From assembly GCA_047967505.1 (NCBI GenBank), contig CM106538.1: a stretch of DNA of 64,000 bases; one strand, given 5' to 3'. The translations under genes were made by a program, and so were the position numbers. Under the pieces are notes generated by a model that was given only the letters and a program-made list of their open reading frames with translations, searched no databases and had not been told where the DNA came from. Below are positions 23,501-35,491 of the stretch, piece by piece. How positions within the stretch are numbered: the stretch's first letter is position 1; every line of letters begins with the position of its first letter. Source of the DNA: Dipteris shenzhenensis. Its lineage: Eukaryota > Polypodiophyta > Polypodiopsida > Gleicheniales.

Positions 23501-26014
23501 GCCACACCTGATCATGGTTGACACATCTTGAGCAGTGACCTGCTCGCAAATTCAATAGCGGTCAACAACAATCCTTGTTGAAGTACCTTCAAGATGGAAA
23601 AGAAAAGAAAAGTAAAAAGGATAAGCGAACCACAAACCTGAAAGCTACCATCCCCAATGCATGCTATCACACGCTTCTCTGGAGTGGCTTGGGCATAACC
23701 CAACACAGCACCCACAGCCCAGCCTATAGATCCATACTGCATTTGAAACTCATAGCTGCAAAAACACAAAGGATTCATCATGTTTTCTCAATGTTGAAAA
23801 CAATAAGACCCTTAGCAGAGAAGCTACGAAAGTCATGTTGCTGAATCTATGATGCTGACTGTAAAAAAGATTATAAACCACCCATGAATACAAAAACTGC
23901 AAAGACTCACATTCCAGAAAATTTTAAGCTGCATAACAGGATCAGACTTAATGGGAGTTGTAAGACTGCATGCTATTGAAGGCCGAATTCATTATGACAA
24001 TCTTCTAGACTGTTTTGTTTTTTGAGTGTCAAAAGTTATCTTAAATAGTTAAATGTATGATAAGCAGCTGCTTACAACTATAAAGGATTGTAGAAACTTA
24101 AGATTCAGGTGAGAAATCACGAGTCAATGCATGCATCTCCATTTCTAGATCTCACCCCAGCAACACACAAAGACAAGAATTCGCTCACCCGCATCCTTCA
24201 GGCAACCTCAGCTTTTGGCAGTTGAACCAAGAATCTCCAGTTTCAGCTATGACCACATTGTTGTTATTCAACATGTTCTGCAAACCCCATAAACATTTAC
24301 AGTTTATTGTTCTCCCTCATCTTCAAATGCATGCATTCTCAAAATTACACTGCTGCTCACCTGGATGTGACAGAACAGCACATTCACTCTCAATGGATCG
24401 CCTGGAGAGCCCTTAAGTGGGACACCAGGTGGAACAAATATGCGTTTGAAGTTGTCATGAGCTGTCGTGTTTGTCCTTACTTTCTGTGAGAGGGCCTTTA
24501 AGAAATCCTTCATGCAAACACAGCCAAATGCTGGCCCATTGGCTATGGTAACGCGTTCAGGCTCCACAATAATTGCTTTCTCCTTTTTGAATAGCAGTGA
24601 ATAACCGACTGAGCTGTAATCGTTGAACACTGGACCAGCAAACAAATAGGCATCTGCAGATTCCACTATCTCCAAACTACAAGGAGAGCTAACAGCACCC
24701 CAGTAAGTGCCTATAAAGCGCGGGTGTGATTCTGGGAACAGCCCTTTAGCCGATGGCATCGTTGCAACAGCATAACCAGATGCATCAGCCAGCTCTAGAA
24801 AGGCACTTTCTGCTTTACCCACTCGTATTTTGGGACCTCCCACTAGAACAGGCTTTACAGCCATATTCAGAAAGTCTGCTGCCATTTTAACCGCAGCTTG
24901 CAGACTCTGTGGATTGCTCACCCTGCTTGACAACGCTGTGCTTAGATCAGATAGGTGACAGGCCTACTCTGAGAGGAAAGTACAACTATCATTGCAACAC
25001 CTCGAAACATGCCAAACATCTACTAATTAAAAACTGCAGGCCCCAAAAAGGGAGAAATATACGTGTGAATCTGCAAAAGAAAGTACCTGGGTGTGATAGC
25101 ATAAGGAACAGGTTCCCTGCTGAAAGCAGGATGTGGAAGCCCTGCCAAGTTACAGCTAACGCTTATATATACTGGCTTGCTCTCTCTCAAGGCAGTCAAT
25201 ATAGCTCTGTCAATGAGATCATGAGCACTATCCAGGTCCTGGATAACCACCTGCTTTGCAATGCCTTCACCATTACCATTTCGAGTTGTGGTGGAACTAA
25301 AACAACACCTTACATAAGCCTCCAAATGGGATAAAGAAAGACAAAATCCCCTGCATTCTACAAAAATGAGACTTTATATACAAATTTCAGCAAGAGTTGC
25401 ACTGTGTACACTCTAAAAGACATTCATACATGTAACATATTGAGAGAGTCACAGGTATATACTAAACACATGCATACGTACACACCCACACACATGTATG
25501 TATATAGATAGTACATACACATGCATATATATGTACATGCATGGATATATATACAGACCTGGTGACACGTGACTTGTTGGAAGCAGCGGAATTCCTGACT
25601 AAGATCTGGGAGGCCTATCGTGTGATGGAGAATCCGATTTGTCCCGTAATCATTGGAATTCGGGCCGCCAACTATGCAAATTACAGGGAGGTTCTCACTA
25701 TAAGATCCAGCAATTGCGTTGATGATACTGAGGCCGCCCACAGTGAAGGTGACAACGCAAGCCGCGACCCCTCGGGCTCTGGCATAGCCATCGGCAGCGT
25801 ACCCGGCATTGAGCTCGTTGCAGCATCCAACGAGCCGCAAAGGGGGCTCAGACAAGAGGTGGTCGAGCAGGACGAGGTTGAAATCGCCAGGCACGGTAAA
25901 GACGTCGGTTACGCCGATTTGCAGGAGTCTACGAGCGATGTGACGACCCAATGAGGAGCAACCACTGTCGATGCGAGAGAAGGGGTGTTGCTGGGCATTT
26001 GGGTGCTCCTCCAT
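14544..26014 (-). CDS. PDC: pyruvate decarboxylase, seven exons
   Basis: The product is thiamine-diphosphate- and Mg-dependent pyruvate decarboxylase (pyruvate to acetaldehyde plus CO2), the cytosolic entry step of ethanol fermentation under low oxygen. Exons on the minus strand are 25559-26014, 25087-25250, 24361-24922, 24189-24277, 23638-23755, 23351-23539 and 14544-14714. All introns are GT-AG and the frame is uninterrupted, giving 582 aa, close to the plant norm of about 590-605. Key residues are present: catalytic Glu67 in the [14 protein letters not shown] motif, the His130-His131 pair, the ThDP motif GDGS at 458-461 ending in Asn485-Asn486, and the family C-terminus SRPPNPQ. The start is the first ATG before the conserved N-terminus. 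Intron 6 is 8.6 kb and full of transposon remnants; the others are 83-433 bp. Splice sites are read by eye, but exact agreement with the family makes the model strong. Confidence 0.95.
16650..20100 (-). mobile_element. decayed L1-type LINE, minus strand
   Basis: Reading down the minus strand, a gag-like segment of DUF4283 type lies at 19,941-19,657 ([10 protein letters not shown]). The pre-RT motif [13 protein letters not shown]...DGLTP follows at about 18,260-18,130. RT core remnants lie at 17,800-17,460, and the post-RT motif GGLGIIDPE-like sequence near 17,180-17,150. Stops and frameshifts are frequent. A 48-bp direct repeat (CTCCTGGGGCA core) sits near 16,780-16,850. It belongs to the same family as the fragment at 30.2-31.4 kb, since noncoding and coding stretches align. 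The 3' tail is not found. Confidence 0.7.
20439..20711 (+). mobile_element. Copia LTR, primer site and leader
   Basis: The LTR runs about 20,439-20,648 (TG...CA) and contains CCCTAA-like units and the CTCTCTCCTCATCTCCACTC segment shared with the LTRs at 1-183 and 35.2 kb. A perfect Copia primer site TGGTATCAGAGC, complementary to initiator Met tRNA, is at 20,649-20,660. The leader is short and runs directly into RNase H sequence, so gag and most of pol are deleted. Confidence 0.7.
20712..21174 (+). mobile_element. Copia RNase H remnant
   Basis: Translation gives the end of a Copia polyprotein: a GITYRIG start, degraded DSDWAGD-type motif, [10 protein letters not shown], then [12 protein letters not shown] and [12 protein letters not shown] late segment matches the usual DLFTKAL...HLIRRMG ending. 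Frame and stop damage show it is inactive. It is followed by a purine-rich GTGAGAGAAGG tract and the LTR at 21,175. Confidence 0.8.
21175..21889 (+). mobile_element. 3' LTR of a Copia element (715 bp)
   Basis: It begins TGTTTG after a polypurine tract and ends CAAACA, a matching terminal pair. A TATA box (CCCTATAAAAGGG) lies at about 21,550 with a plausible start downstream. It differs in sequence and length from the LTR at 20,439, so the two ends flanking the RNase H come from different families. Confidence 0.65.
21965..22245 (+). mobile_element. LINE reverse-transcriptase fragment
   Basis: Near 21,977 the frame reads like the RT active site F-x-D-D-T-A with the second Asp replaced by Ser and a stop nearby. 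It is followed after a frame change by [14 protein letters not shown], the usual motif after the catalytic centre in plant LINEs, and by [14 protein letters not shown]. It is short and broken. Confidence 0.5.
22260..23300. other. unassigned part of PDC intron 6
   Basis: No recognisable gene or terminal repeat is seen. Open frames here lack family features. Confidence 0.4.
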
Positions 26015-27905
26015 TGTAATTCAGCTGCTTGAGCGCAAGGGAGTTTGTACTACTACTGTACACTGCATTGTACCTCATGCAGTTTTCAAGCCTTTGGTGT
26101 AAAAATCTTCGCTGTGTTCGTTTTTCCTTTGCAGAAGCTTCTATTGTCAATGTACGTGAAGGTGTCTTTCTGTTCAAATTGGGTTTCCTCATCACACGTG
26201 GCTCATCCACCCTGTTGAGATTTCAAATTGGGTTCCCCTCTTGACAAGTGGCTCATCCGGCCGCACAAGTGCCTAGTGGGGGTGGCTCGGCAGTGGCACC
26301 GCTCGCCCAGCCACAATGCTTTTTGCATCCTTCCATTGGAATGCCAGGGCCTAGGAGAGCTTCGAGTCAATGTAACGCATTGATTACTCCATCCTCATTC
26401 GTTCGAAACTCACACAACGTTCGAGCAGCTCAATGTTGAGCCGAAATCATACAAAACTGGAAATTTGGCCTAGCGTTGCAACACTGAACTAGCACGGCAA
26501 TCACTTCATGGGAACAGTGCAAACTCTTGTTGTACTGCCCACCCAGAGCTGCTAGCCCCACGCAAGGAAATGCTCTAAAGATTTTGAATTGGCTGGTTGG
26601 ACGGTCGAAAACTAGCCGGTTAGATTTTTTGACTTTTTAGGGTGTTTACAAACCTGGCCCAACGTGGGCATGCCCACGAATCATGGACAGGAAAGATTGC
26701 CCGCCCATGTCCACCCATGGCCCAGATGCATTCAATGCACCATGGGTGGGCATGGGCAGACATAGTCTGTAACACCCTTGTCCTTCTTCAACATATATCA
26801 CAACCCTTTTGCCTACACTCGTCTCCATCATTACTAGCTCAACCAACTTTGCTAAAGTGGCACTAAGATGCCAGTTGGGAAGGAGGCGATGATCGGAGCC
26901 AAGAGCCTCCGTCTTAACGTAGTACGTGCATCTTGATACCTCTCACACATATTAGTGTTAGCCGAGAAGGGTGAAAATGACTTGAAGAGACATGGGAGAC
27001 AAGTTACACTCTTTGCTTCCCTTTGTCCCTCTCCTCAACATTATTGGTCAATCGAGAGTGAATCGTAGTCATGGACCTCTATCCATCCTAAACACAAATC
27101 TATGTCCTTCACGCTCGCATCTCTATCACTACTACAAATTTCGGCACCTACCTTTTAGCTTGCTAAAGTGGCTCTTTCCCATGCTCCTCCTCCCAACTAA
27201 CATTAATGTATGGGATAGGGTACCAAAGATGCCCATACCAACTAAGGAGGCCCTCTGCTCACAATTGCTATGGGTATCTTGATGCCCTTTCCCCTATTCT
27301 TACCAATGCTATTTAAATTGGGCTCTAGTGGTTGAGGGACCCCTTGAAAAAGGAGCGCCTGATTGGGCTATCCTACCATCCTCACCCTTGAGAAGTGATA
27401 GCCTATAATGGGTGATTCTGCACTAAACTTGGTGGAAAAAATTAGCCATATCTCATAAAATGCTTATTTTGAAATATGTAACTTTACTAAATGGTGCAAA
27501 AAACATGTTAAATATCTAGATCATGTCTTGCCATTTGATTTGATATGCTACATGACCCAATTTGGATTTGTCAACCAAAAGATATAAGTTTTCAAAGTTT
27601 GGTAGTTTTTGGTGATCAACATAGGTTTTTCAAAGAAAAATGAATGCCATGGTTTCAACCTTTTGTCCCAATCCCAAATGAATGACTACCTCTCTAACAT
27701 TCGCCTTCAAAAAAAACATTGGTGGGCTCCACATGTGTCTTGACAAAGACTAAAATACCACGGCTTGCTACCGTTGCCAAGCTATATTGCTACAACTTGC
27801 TACCCTTACAAAGTTGGTAATGATAGCAATGAACAAAAAAAAAATCACTCAAAAGCTTCCTCCTTCAAGACTCTTTCATCAAGTTAAATGAGCAAATTTT
27901 GTGAT
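26015..27905. other. upstream region of PDC, no gene seen
   Basis: It presumably contains the PDC promoter and 5' untranslated region, but I cannot place a TATA box with confidence. A hairpin with 18-bp arms and one mismatch lies at 26,703-26,720 and 26,740-26,757 (core CCACCCATGG). The remainder has short, unconvincing frames. Confidence 0.4.
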
Positions 27906-27912
27906 TCTCTTT

Positions 27913-28246
27913 CATGCCATGGGAGAGAGGAGAAAGAGGGAGGAGGAGGGAGGAAGGAGGAAGAGGGAGGAGGAGGAGGAGGAGGAGGAGGAGGAGGAGG
28001 GAGGAGGAGGAGAAGGGAGAGAGGAGGAGGAGTGGAGAGCTATTCTCCTTCGCGATCTCGAGGGGTAAGGGTTGAGGAGGAGGGAGGAGGAGGGAGGGAG
28101 GAGGAGGAGCAGGGAGGGAGGGAGGAGAAGGAAAGGAGGGAGGAGAAGGGAGGGAGGAAGGAGGAAGGAGGGAGGAGGAAGGTGGAGGAGGGAGGGAGGG
28201 AGGGAGGGAGGGAGGAGGAGGACAAGGAGGAGGAGGGAGTGCAAGG
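27913..28246. repeat. polypurine GGA/GAGG microsatellite
   Basis: About 330 bp of GGAGGA, GGGAGG and GGAAGG units on the plus strand, interrupted near 28,040-28,070. Reading frames through it are low-complexity. Confidence 0.9.
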
Positions 28247-28980
28247 GTAGAGAGTGCAAGGGTAAGGGCATGCTAGAACACGATAGTGTAAGAGAGCATG
28301 GACTCAATGGAGATCAATCACATGAACACAATAGTGAGCTTGAACACTGAACCCGAAAGAGTGGCAGCTTCATTCCATTGAGAGATATTTATACATGTTG
28401 GTAATCCGTAGGTACCTCTGTGGTGGGACCTCTTTTGTAGGAGAGACAAGAGTCCCTCCACTTTTGGGGAGGACCTTTTGGGTCTCTACACAAAGTGGAG
28501 GGACCCTTTGGGTCTCTACGCAAAGTGGGGGGGCCTCAAAAAGTGTAGGCTTTTAGTCTTTCTCTCTCTAGATTGAGTATTTCTATCTTTAGATCCTGAT
28601 TAGGCATGTATGATTGGATCTTTTCTAGAGAGGACTTTGGCTATCCTCATCCTTTCAGATTCACCAAACATTCTTTCAGGCTCAAGATATTACAAACGGA
28701 GCTTTGCCGCTACTGTTGTCCTAGACAACACTTCTGGCCCTTGTTGTTGCCATAGGGTTAACAACTCCCCTGGACCGATTTGATTACCCATCCTTGAGTT
28801 ATGGTTGAGTCTGCAGATGATGTTGTGCCCTGGTTGTATTTAACCAATGAGTATGGTAAAGATGGAGTCGGTGAAAGATGGAGCAAGCTTGTTGTCGATC
28901 TTTTTCTTTTAATCCACGAACACCGTAGATTGCTTGCTCATTTTTTAAGAAGTCAGTGTTAACCATTTCTTCGAACAAAC
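28247..28980. other. unassigned, with 45-bp direct repeat
   Basis: A unit containing TTTGGGTCTCTACRCAAAGT is duplicated at about 28,466-28,530. The style (short GC-rich repeats, ACCCGAAAGAGTGGC segment) resembles a retroelement end, but no boundary is clear. Confidence 0.3.
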
Positions 28981-28999
28981 ACATATAATAGCAGAGCAT

Positions 29000-29821
29000 C
29001 AGATTGCCCCAGTCCTTGAGAGTGTTCGGCACAAGCTTCTCTACTGGAGCTCGGCCCAAACTCTCCCTAGCAGCTCACGCCTTAGTGGCAAACCAGGTCC
29101 TTCTTGCCATGGCCTGGTATATCGCCTCCTATAGGTGCTTTCACAAAGGATGCATTGGGCAACTCCGACAGTTGGTACGAAACTTCCTTTGGGTAGGTTT
29201 AGACGGCACAAGGAACACTAGAGCCTGAGTAGCTTGGCAGACGGTGATGCAAGCACTGGTGGGAGGCTTGGGTATCATTGATCTGGAGATGCAAAGCAGA
29301 GCCCTTCTGGGCAAGTTGGTGGTTCATGGCCTCACCCCAGGTGCAGAGCCTTGGAAGCTCCTCTTACAGCGAGGGCTTCTAAGGAACACCCCACGCACTG
29401 GGAGAAAGTGGCAGCCTTCACATAGATGGATCTTCTCAGAGGCCCCCCTTACGGGAAAGGGTTCCCCCTTGATGAGGAGCCTTCACAGGGTCTGGCAGAG
29501 ACTAGCAGGGGGGTCTCATCCGTGCTCTGCCTAGATGCAAAGAGGAGTTTGAGCGCTAGCCCCTTATGTGGCACCTAGAGATCAGAGATCAGGAGGGACG
29601 TATGCTCGAACATCAGACTCACATTGGTTGGGCACAGTGGGACAGTGGTCCAGTAGGGTCCTTTGGCCATTGGAGTAGATTACCCATGGAGGCAGAGGTG
29701 AGGCTTGACTTGCTAGCTTTCGGCCTTTCTGGTTTTTTCCATACTCAGCACCTTTGGGGCTGCTGTTTTGTATGAAGTCTTTCAAGCATTAATAGAAGGT
29801 TCCTTTCTTTGAAAAAAAAAC
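29000..29821 (+). mobile_element. LINE 3' end with poly(A)
   Basis: The frame at 29,004-29,228 carries the post-RT motif LVANQVLLAMAWYIASYRC and RNFLWVGLDG. After a stop, 29,244-29,534 continues with GGLGIIDLEMQSRALLGKL, a standard plant LINE C-terminal signature. The 3' untranslated end reads GCATTAATAGAAGGTTCC and terminates in nine adenines at 29,812-29,820. It is a 5'-truncated insertion with internal stops. Confidence 0.8.
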
Positions 29822-30199
29822 GAGGACTTGGAGCAATAGGAACTACAAGAATCATTCTATAAATTAAAAAAGACTTGGAAAGATCTATATATAGCCAAGT
29901 TCAACGGGCCATAGAGAAGGAACGAGAGAAGGTAGAGGGAGGAGTGCCAAAGATGAAAGAAACACCTTTGGTATTGAAGGATGGGAAAAGAAGATACTTA
30001 CATAGCATAGATGCATTGGCATCCACTGGTGGTGCTAGAAAGAGGAGAATCTAGGCTACAAGGTTGGCTATCTAATGTTCCAATAAAATTTCACTCTTTT
30101 GTGCTACATTGTTTGTGCTAAGTTTTGCTTGTGTTCTTCTTTAGGAACTTCATGGAAGATGTGATGGGAAGAATGAACGGGGATGATATTGACTGTTCA

Positions 30200-31420
30200 T
30201 AGAAACGTGATCCCAGACTACATCTCGAGCCACAAGACCAGGTGGGGTCATCCTCTCTGTCTGAAAGAGCTGGCTGTAAAAATTGGTGCTCAAGTCTAGA
30301 ATCTCCTACAAGTCAATGTGCATGATGCCCTGCGAATCCCGGAGACGCTGCAACTGTGTGCCTGCCAATCGGGGCCCAATGGTTTGAAAGAACTACTTTG
30401 TCTTCATGTCCCCTTACTGCACCCACCGGGCCTAGGAGGAGTGGTAAGAGAACTCAGCCCGCCGCAACTCCCTGTCCTGAAGCTCAAGACGAGCACTCTC
30501 AAATCTGTCACTAAGCCACTGAGAACTTGGGTCCTGCTCCCTGAGCCTCTCGATGGAGGCAAGGTCTCTCCTCAAAGCCCGCTCACACTCCTAATGGGTC
30601 CTCCTCCACCTAAGGGCGTGAGCCTATAGCTCCTCACTACTCCTCTGAATCACATCGGCCACCACGTCGCCCAACCCTCACATGGTGTCATCTCTGACTG
30701 CTCCCGAATCCTTGCCATGACCTACCAGATCTCGTCGTCCTACAGGAGGTCCTCTAGAATGCGAACTCCCTTCTAGGGGAGACCTCAATGGGGTTGATCC
30801 AAGTGAAGTACCACTGGAGTGTGGTCTGACATCGTGGTACTTGCAAGAATCCCGATAAATCTGCCTCTATGGAGTGCCCAGTCCCCAACATAGAAATGGT
30901 CTAGTCTCTCTAGCAATCCATCGTGTCTCCTCTGTCCAAAGGAGAAGAGGATGCTGCCAGGTGTCCTATTGAAATCTGTCTCTCTCCACGAGTCTCTGCC
31001 ATTGATCATGAAAATGGAGTGCTCCTAGGGTCTACGCTCCTGCTGCTCACATCTCAGAGAAAGAGGCACCGCCCTAGTTGTCTTCATCAAACTCCAGGTT
31101 GTTGAAGTCACCTCCAACAATCCAGGAGTCTACATTTAGAAGACACTCTAACAGCCTCCTCCAAAAGGCTAGGCGGTGCTGTCTACATGCTGGGGCATAC
31201 ACGTTCAGAATCCCAATCCTGGACTCTCCCGTCCAAACTCCCATCCAAACTGCCCATCCTGGGATGAGCTCACCTTGATCATAGACGTCTGGATCCAAAG
31301 ATTATGAGACTAAGATGCAGACCCCTCCACTCCGTCCTACTACGGGGGACCACTCCTCTGGACCTCTCCTTGGAAGAAGGTCATGACATCATCTGATGTT
31401 TGTGGTTGAAAACATGTGCT
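30200..31420 (-). mobile_element. LINE endonuclease fragment, minus strand
   Basis: Minus-strand frames give an endonuclease/exonuclease/phosphatase domain. GILNVYAP and GGDFNNLE lie at 31,220-31,080, and RLDHFYVGDW then MSDHTPVVLHL at 30,920-30,790. From 30,780 down to 30,240 the sequence aligns with 18,900-18,300 of the LINE in the PDC intron, so both come from one family. It is truncated before the RT. Confidence 0.75.
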
Positions 31421-31689
31421 CCTGAATCATAAGTCCATTGCCCGCCCTACCACTACCCTCTACAACTCCTACCGAAGTATCAGGTACTGCGGCTCGCTAT
31501 GAACACTTGTGTATGTTCCAACTCACTATGGTCTAGCTCATGAGGACGGGGGTGTCGGGAACAAGGCTCTCCTGTGAGTGGGTGCTTGTCCTAGAAAGAC
31601 TGCCTTGTGTGATTTTGCCGAGGGTTTGGAGGGCGAGTAATAGGTGTCTGTGCGGTGATGTACTAGGGTGGATATCAGCTCAATACCGA

Positions 31690-31935
31690 TCTTCACACAC
31701 ACATATGCAATGTGTTTGCATATGTATATACATAGATATAGAGAAAGAGAGAGATTAATATTGAGGAATAGGTAGAGCCTTAGAGAGATAGAGTGAGAGA
31801 GATGTGTGTGTGCACTCACACATGCAATGCATTTGCATATGTATATACATAGATATAGAGAAAGAGAGATTAATATTAAGGAGGAATAGATAGAGCCTTA
31901 AGAGATAGATGGAGATGTGTGTGTGTGTGTGTGTA
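31690..31935. repeat. tandem duplication, about 118-bp unit
   Basis: Two copies (about 31,695-31,810 and 31,811-31,932) share TTTGCATATGTATATACATA and AGATTAATATT, each closing in a TG run. Confidence 0.8.
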
Positions 31936-32460
31936 GATTAAAAATCCCCATCAATAATTGAGCCATACAATTAATTCCATCAATTGGATAAAAAGTAAAA
32001 GGAAAATTTGTTTGAAACATCTAAGTTTAAAAATGCAACAACTAGAGTTTGCAAAATTTTCCACCAAACATAAGAATTTTTAATAATATTGAGTTTGACA
32101 AACACAATATTGAAAAGATGTTGAATCCTCAAGCAGCCCAGGTTCTAAGGTCAGGGTCCACTTACTTGCCACCATCCAAATAAACTAGGTGTAGAACATC
32201 ATAGTTAGAGTAGACAATTAATGCTTGCTTTCCCCGGCTTGTTATCGCTTTACCTAGGAATATAGAGAACCATATGGATTCTTAGATAATTCGACAAAAA
32301 TTTAAGTCACATGTGGAGTAAGGAGCGCATGAATGCATGGGTTGAGAAGGGATTGGAGGAGGTATGGGAAGATTAGTGTGCTTAGTGTGCGGAGTGGTTA
32401 AAAAGAGTGTAAAGGGGAGATTTCACGGGGGGTACATAAAAGAATAATTCATAGTTGGGG
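31936..32460. other. unassigned AT-rich DNA
   Basis: I see no gene, terminal repeat or RNA gene between the duplication and the microsatellite cluster. Confidence 0.4.
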
Positions 32461-32465
32461 AAGTA

Positions 32466-32468
<3 letters not shown>

Positions 32469-32515
<47 letters not shown>

Positions 32516-32686
32516 GGCATATATATATATGTACACACATACACACACACACATTCATATTCATCATCCCTGTTAAAATTAATCCATGTATCTTTTTGTA
32601 TCCCTCTGTATCTTTATATATCTCTCCTTATCTCTATCTATCTCTACTTGTTAATTTGTCTCTTTCTCTGTATCTATGTATACACA

Positions 32687-32769
<83 letters not shown>

Positions 32770-32965
32770 ATTTATTTATGTGTGTGTGTGCATGCGCGCG
32801 CATGCACGTACGTACGTATATACATAAATACATATATATGTATATACACACACACATATGTATGACCTCTATATATGTATCTCTATATTTTTATGTCTCT
32901 CTATCTATATCTCGATATCTTTTTATCTACCTCTATCTGCTATGTTTGAACCTTAATTTGACAAA
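32469..32965. repeat. microsatellite cluster (TG, CA, TC, TA)
   Basis: A (TG)n run of about 22 units lies at 32,471-32,514. A (TC)n run of nearly 40 units lies at 32,691-32,767. Between and after them are mixed TATC, CA and GCGC runs. All open frames here are simple-repeat artefacts. Confidence 0.95.
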
Positions 32966-33419
32966 ACACTAGAGACAAAAGGTTTCAGGTAATGTAATGA
33001 TGTGAAACCGTATGTGAGCATATGGACTGACTCCAAGTAGGTACTAGTCGGGAATTTCGGGCATGGCTTAGATTGGCAACTTGGGGAAATTCAAAGCGTC
33101 CCCTCTATGGCGATCTTGTCTACTCTGATCTAGATCTAAAGCAACCATCGATCGATGAAAGAATAGCGAATAATTTCTTTTCTTTTGTTCTTTTTAAGTG
33201 CTGGGTCAGATGCGTCGATGTAGAGACAAATGTGCGTGAAGGAAATGGTTTTGTCGACGAGGCTCAAATGTGAGTGTAACTTGCACCGAAATGTGCATGT
33301 GATGTGATGAGCACGTAGAGCACAAAAAAATGAGCGACTTTCCTTTTTGGAGCGCCCTCAAATTCTTCCTGGATCAAGAGATATGACTTGATCTAGGTGG
33401 AGGGGCAAAAGGAGTGCAA

Positions 33420-33860
33420 ATGGTGCTCAATGATGATGTGTCACTGTGAGTCACATGCTGTGATGATGTGGCACTGTGCCTAGCAAGAGGTGTGCCTGTG
33501 AATCAGTGATGAGGTGGCAGGAGTGGTCACATGAAGTGCCTGTGGAGCACTGTGTGTGCCTGGCAAGGGTCAATGCTGACTGGACAGTTGAGGTGGCACT
33601 ACTGATGATGTCAGCAAGGTGATGTGGCTGTCGGTGATGACATGGCAGTCCGTGATGATGTGTCAGTTGATGATGACATGTCTGTGCTGACGTGGCTGAT
33701 GACATGGCCACAATGACATGTCAGCTGACGTGGGCTGCTGATGTGGCAGTCGGTTGCCACATGTCAATTGGATGACATGGCAAGTAAGGATAAGATGATG
33801 ATGTGGCAGATGGGCCATGTGTCACTTGGCTGACCACACCTCAATGTGGTGAGGTTGAGG
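33420..33860. repeat. degenerate TGATGTGGCA repeat with ACGT cores
   Basis: About 400 bp are built from variants of TGATGWYRTGGC (such as GATGACATGGC, GATGATGTGGC, CTGACGTGGC). Several contain TGACGTGG or CACGTGGC, the core shape bound by plant bZIP factors. Spacing is irregular, 10 to 30 bp. Function is unknown. Confidence 0.6.
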
Positions 33861-33869
33861 ATAAGATAT

Positions 33870-35233
33870 CCTCCCTCGTTGCCACGTGGCACTAGGAGGG
33901 CGACCAGAATTGGCTTGTTGGAATCTCTGAGATGCCAACGGAATCTCGGGATTCCGTCGTCTTCTCTGATGGTCTGTTGAGGAGGCTACTTAGTTGGAGC
34001 AACCAGTAGCCGGTCGGAGCCGCACTATTGTGGCATTGGAGCCTTGCAGGGAAGGCTCGTCGTTGCTAGGAGATGATGAAGCTGCCCGTCGGGTGCCGAG
34101 AGCCTGAAGGCTTTGGAGGTCGCGAATTCGTTGGAGGTTTGTAGGAGGTCGGCCGTGCACTGCTTCTTGCTGTTGGCTATTGTAGGATGCCGTTTAGGTG
34201 CTGGTAGGAGCTGAGAGCCCATTTGGAGGTCCGTCGAGAGAGCTTCTACCTGGCCTTTATGAGCTGCTTGAGCGAGCGGGCTGTCGATGGTAGAAGGCGT
34301 GGCATTACTCGTAGAGGTGTTGTCCGCCGATGAGATGCCTTTGCTAGAGTTTCCACGTCAGAGTCGTGTTGGCGGTGGCTGGTGGAGCAGCCCGTGGGCT
34401 AGTTGGCTATTGCTGCTGCTAAGGCTGTCATAGGGCGTCGAGGAGCCATCTCGTTGTAGACAGCTCGATGGTTGGCACTGTGGAAGAGTCGCCTGTGTGC
34501 GTGGAGCTAGATGTAGCAGATTGCAGCCTCTGTGGCATTGGTCGAGAAGCTTGAGTTATAGAAGCTTTGCTTGGACTGTGGAGAAGTTGACGGGGGACTG
34601 AAGTTGAAGGTGTAGAGCTTTTCGTACACTAGAGACTTGGAGTCTTGTAGAGGCAGAAGGCCGCCATTGCTCTGTTGTGGGACTGCTTGGAGAGACTGAG
34701 GTCGTTGGCGATGAGAGCGGGAGCTTGAAGACTGTTGCATGCGCAGTGAGGCTCAGTTGACGTTGTAGATAAAAGGAGCCCCGTTGATGTTGTAACTTAT
34801 CTTGGAGGTAGCTTATGCAATGAGTGAGGAGCTGCTTGTTGTGTTGAAGATGGACATGGAGGGATCGAATGAAGCTCTCACAAATACTATACTCTCTTCC
34901 TCAGTTGATGTACAGACTACCTCTTACACTCTATATATTGCCTTTCACACTGTCCCTATTTCTCTCAATAGGAGAACTCACAAGGAATCTCTCTCTCTCA
35001 CTCAACTAGAATGAAATGAACACCTCTCTTTACACCTCTCTCTCTCACGGAAGAAAGAACTTTCAATGAACGGAAATGGACGAAATTTCTTCCAAAATGA
35101 ACGGAAATTTTCTCTCAACAGAAGTGAAGGGAAGGATCTCACAATCACTCAAGAGAACTCTCAATCTCACAATCTCTCTCACACTCTCAGGAATCACAAT
35201 GTCTCAGCAGAAGACAAGGGAGCTCTGATACCA
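33870..35233 (-). mobile_element. internal/leader region of LTR element, minus strand
   Basis: On the minus strand, a perfect primer site TGGTATCAGAGC at 35,233-35,222 follows the LTR. The leader to about 34,980 matches the leader at 184-520. Further in, no gag or pol is recognisable, only short Ser/Gln-rich frames. The rest may be a noncoding large-derivative interior or unrelated sequence. Confidence 0.4.
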
Positions 35234-35491
35234 TGACAAAATATGAAGAGGGGAGAGGAGAAGAGTGGAGATGAGGAGAGAGGGCACAGCTAGAAAGCAC
35301 ACCACAAATGACTAACTGTACACTAGATTTAGTTGAAAAAATATAATATATACAAACCCATTTTAGGGTTAGGGTTAGGGGATCTAACCCTTTCCTTTAT
35401 AGCACTCCATAAGGTTAGTGCTATGCACATATGATCACGTGATGGTGCTATGCACACATGATGACATGATGTTGAGCGTGAACTCTCAACA
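35234..35491 (-). mobile_element. Copia-type LTR (258 bp), minus strand
   Basis: On the minus strand it starts TGTTGAGAGTT at 35,491 and ends TTTTGTCA at 35,234, just before the primer site. It contains CCCTAA-like units and the CT-rich segment shared with 1-183. No partner LTR is seen downstream, so the element is truncated. Confidence 0.7.

Noticed and set aside
24222-25334. Plus-strand frames opposite the PDC exons
   Set aside because: Antisense shadows of real minus-strand exons.
27888-28350. Arg/Gly/Glu-rich frames
   Set aside because: GGA microsatellite artefact.
32455-32972. Frames of repeated Cys-Val or Ser-Leu
   Set aside because: Direct translation of dinucleotide repeats.
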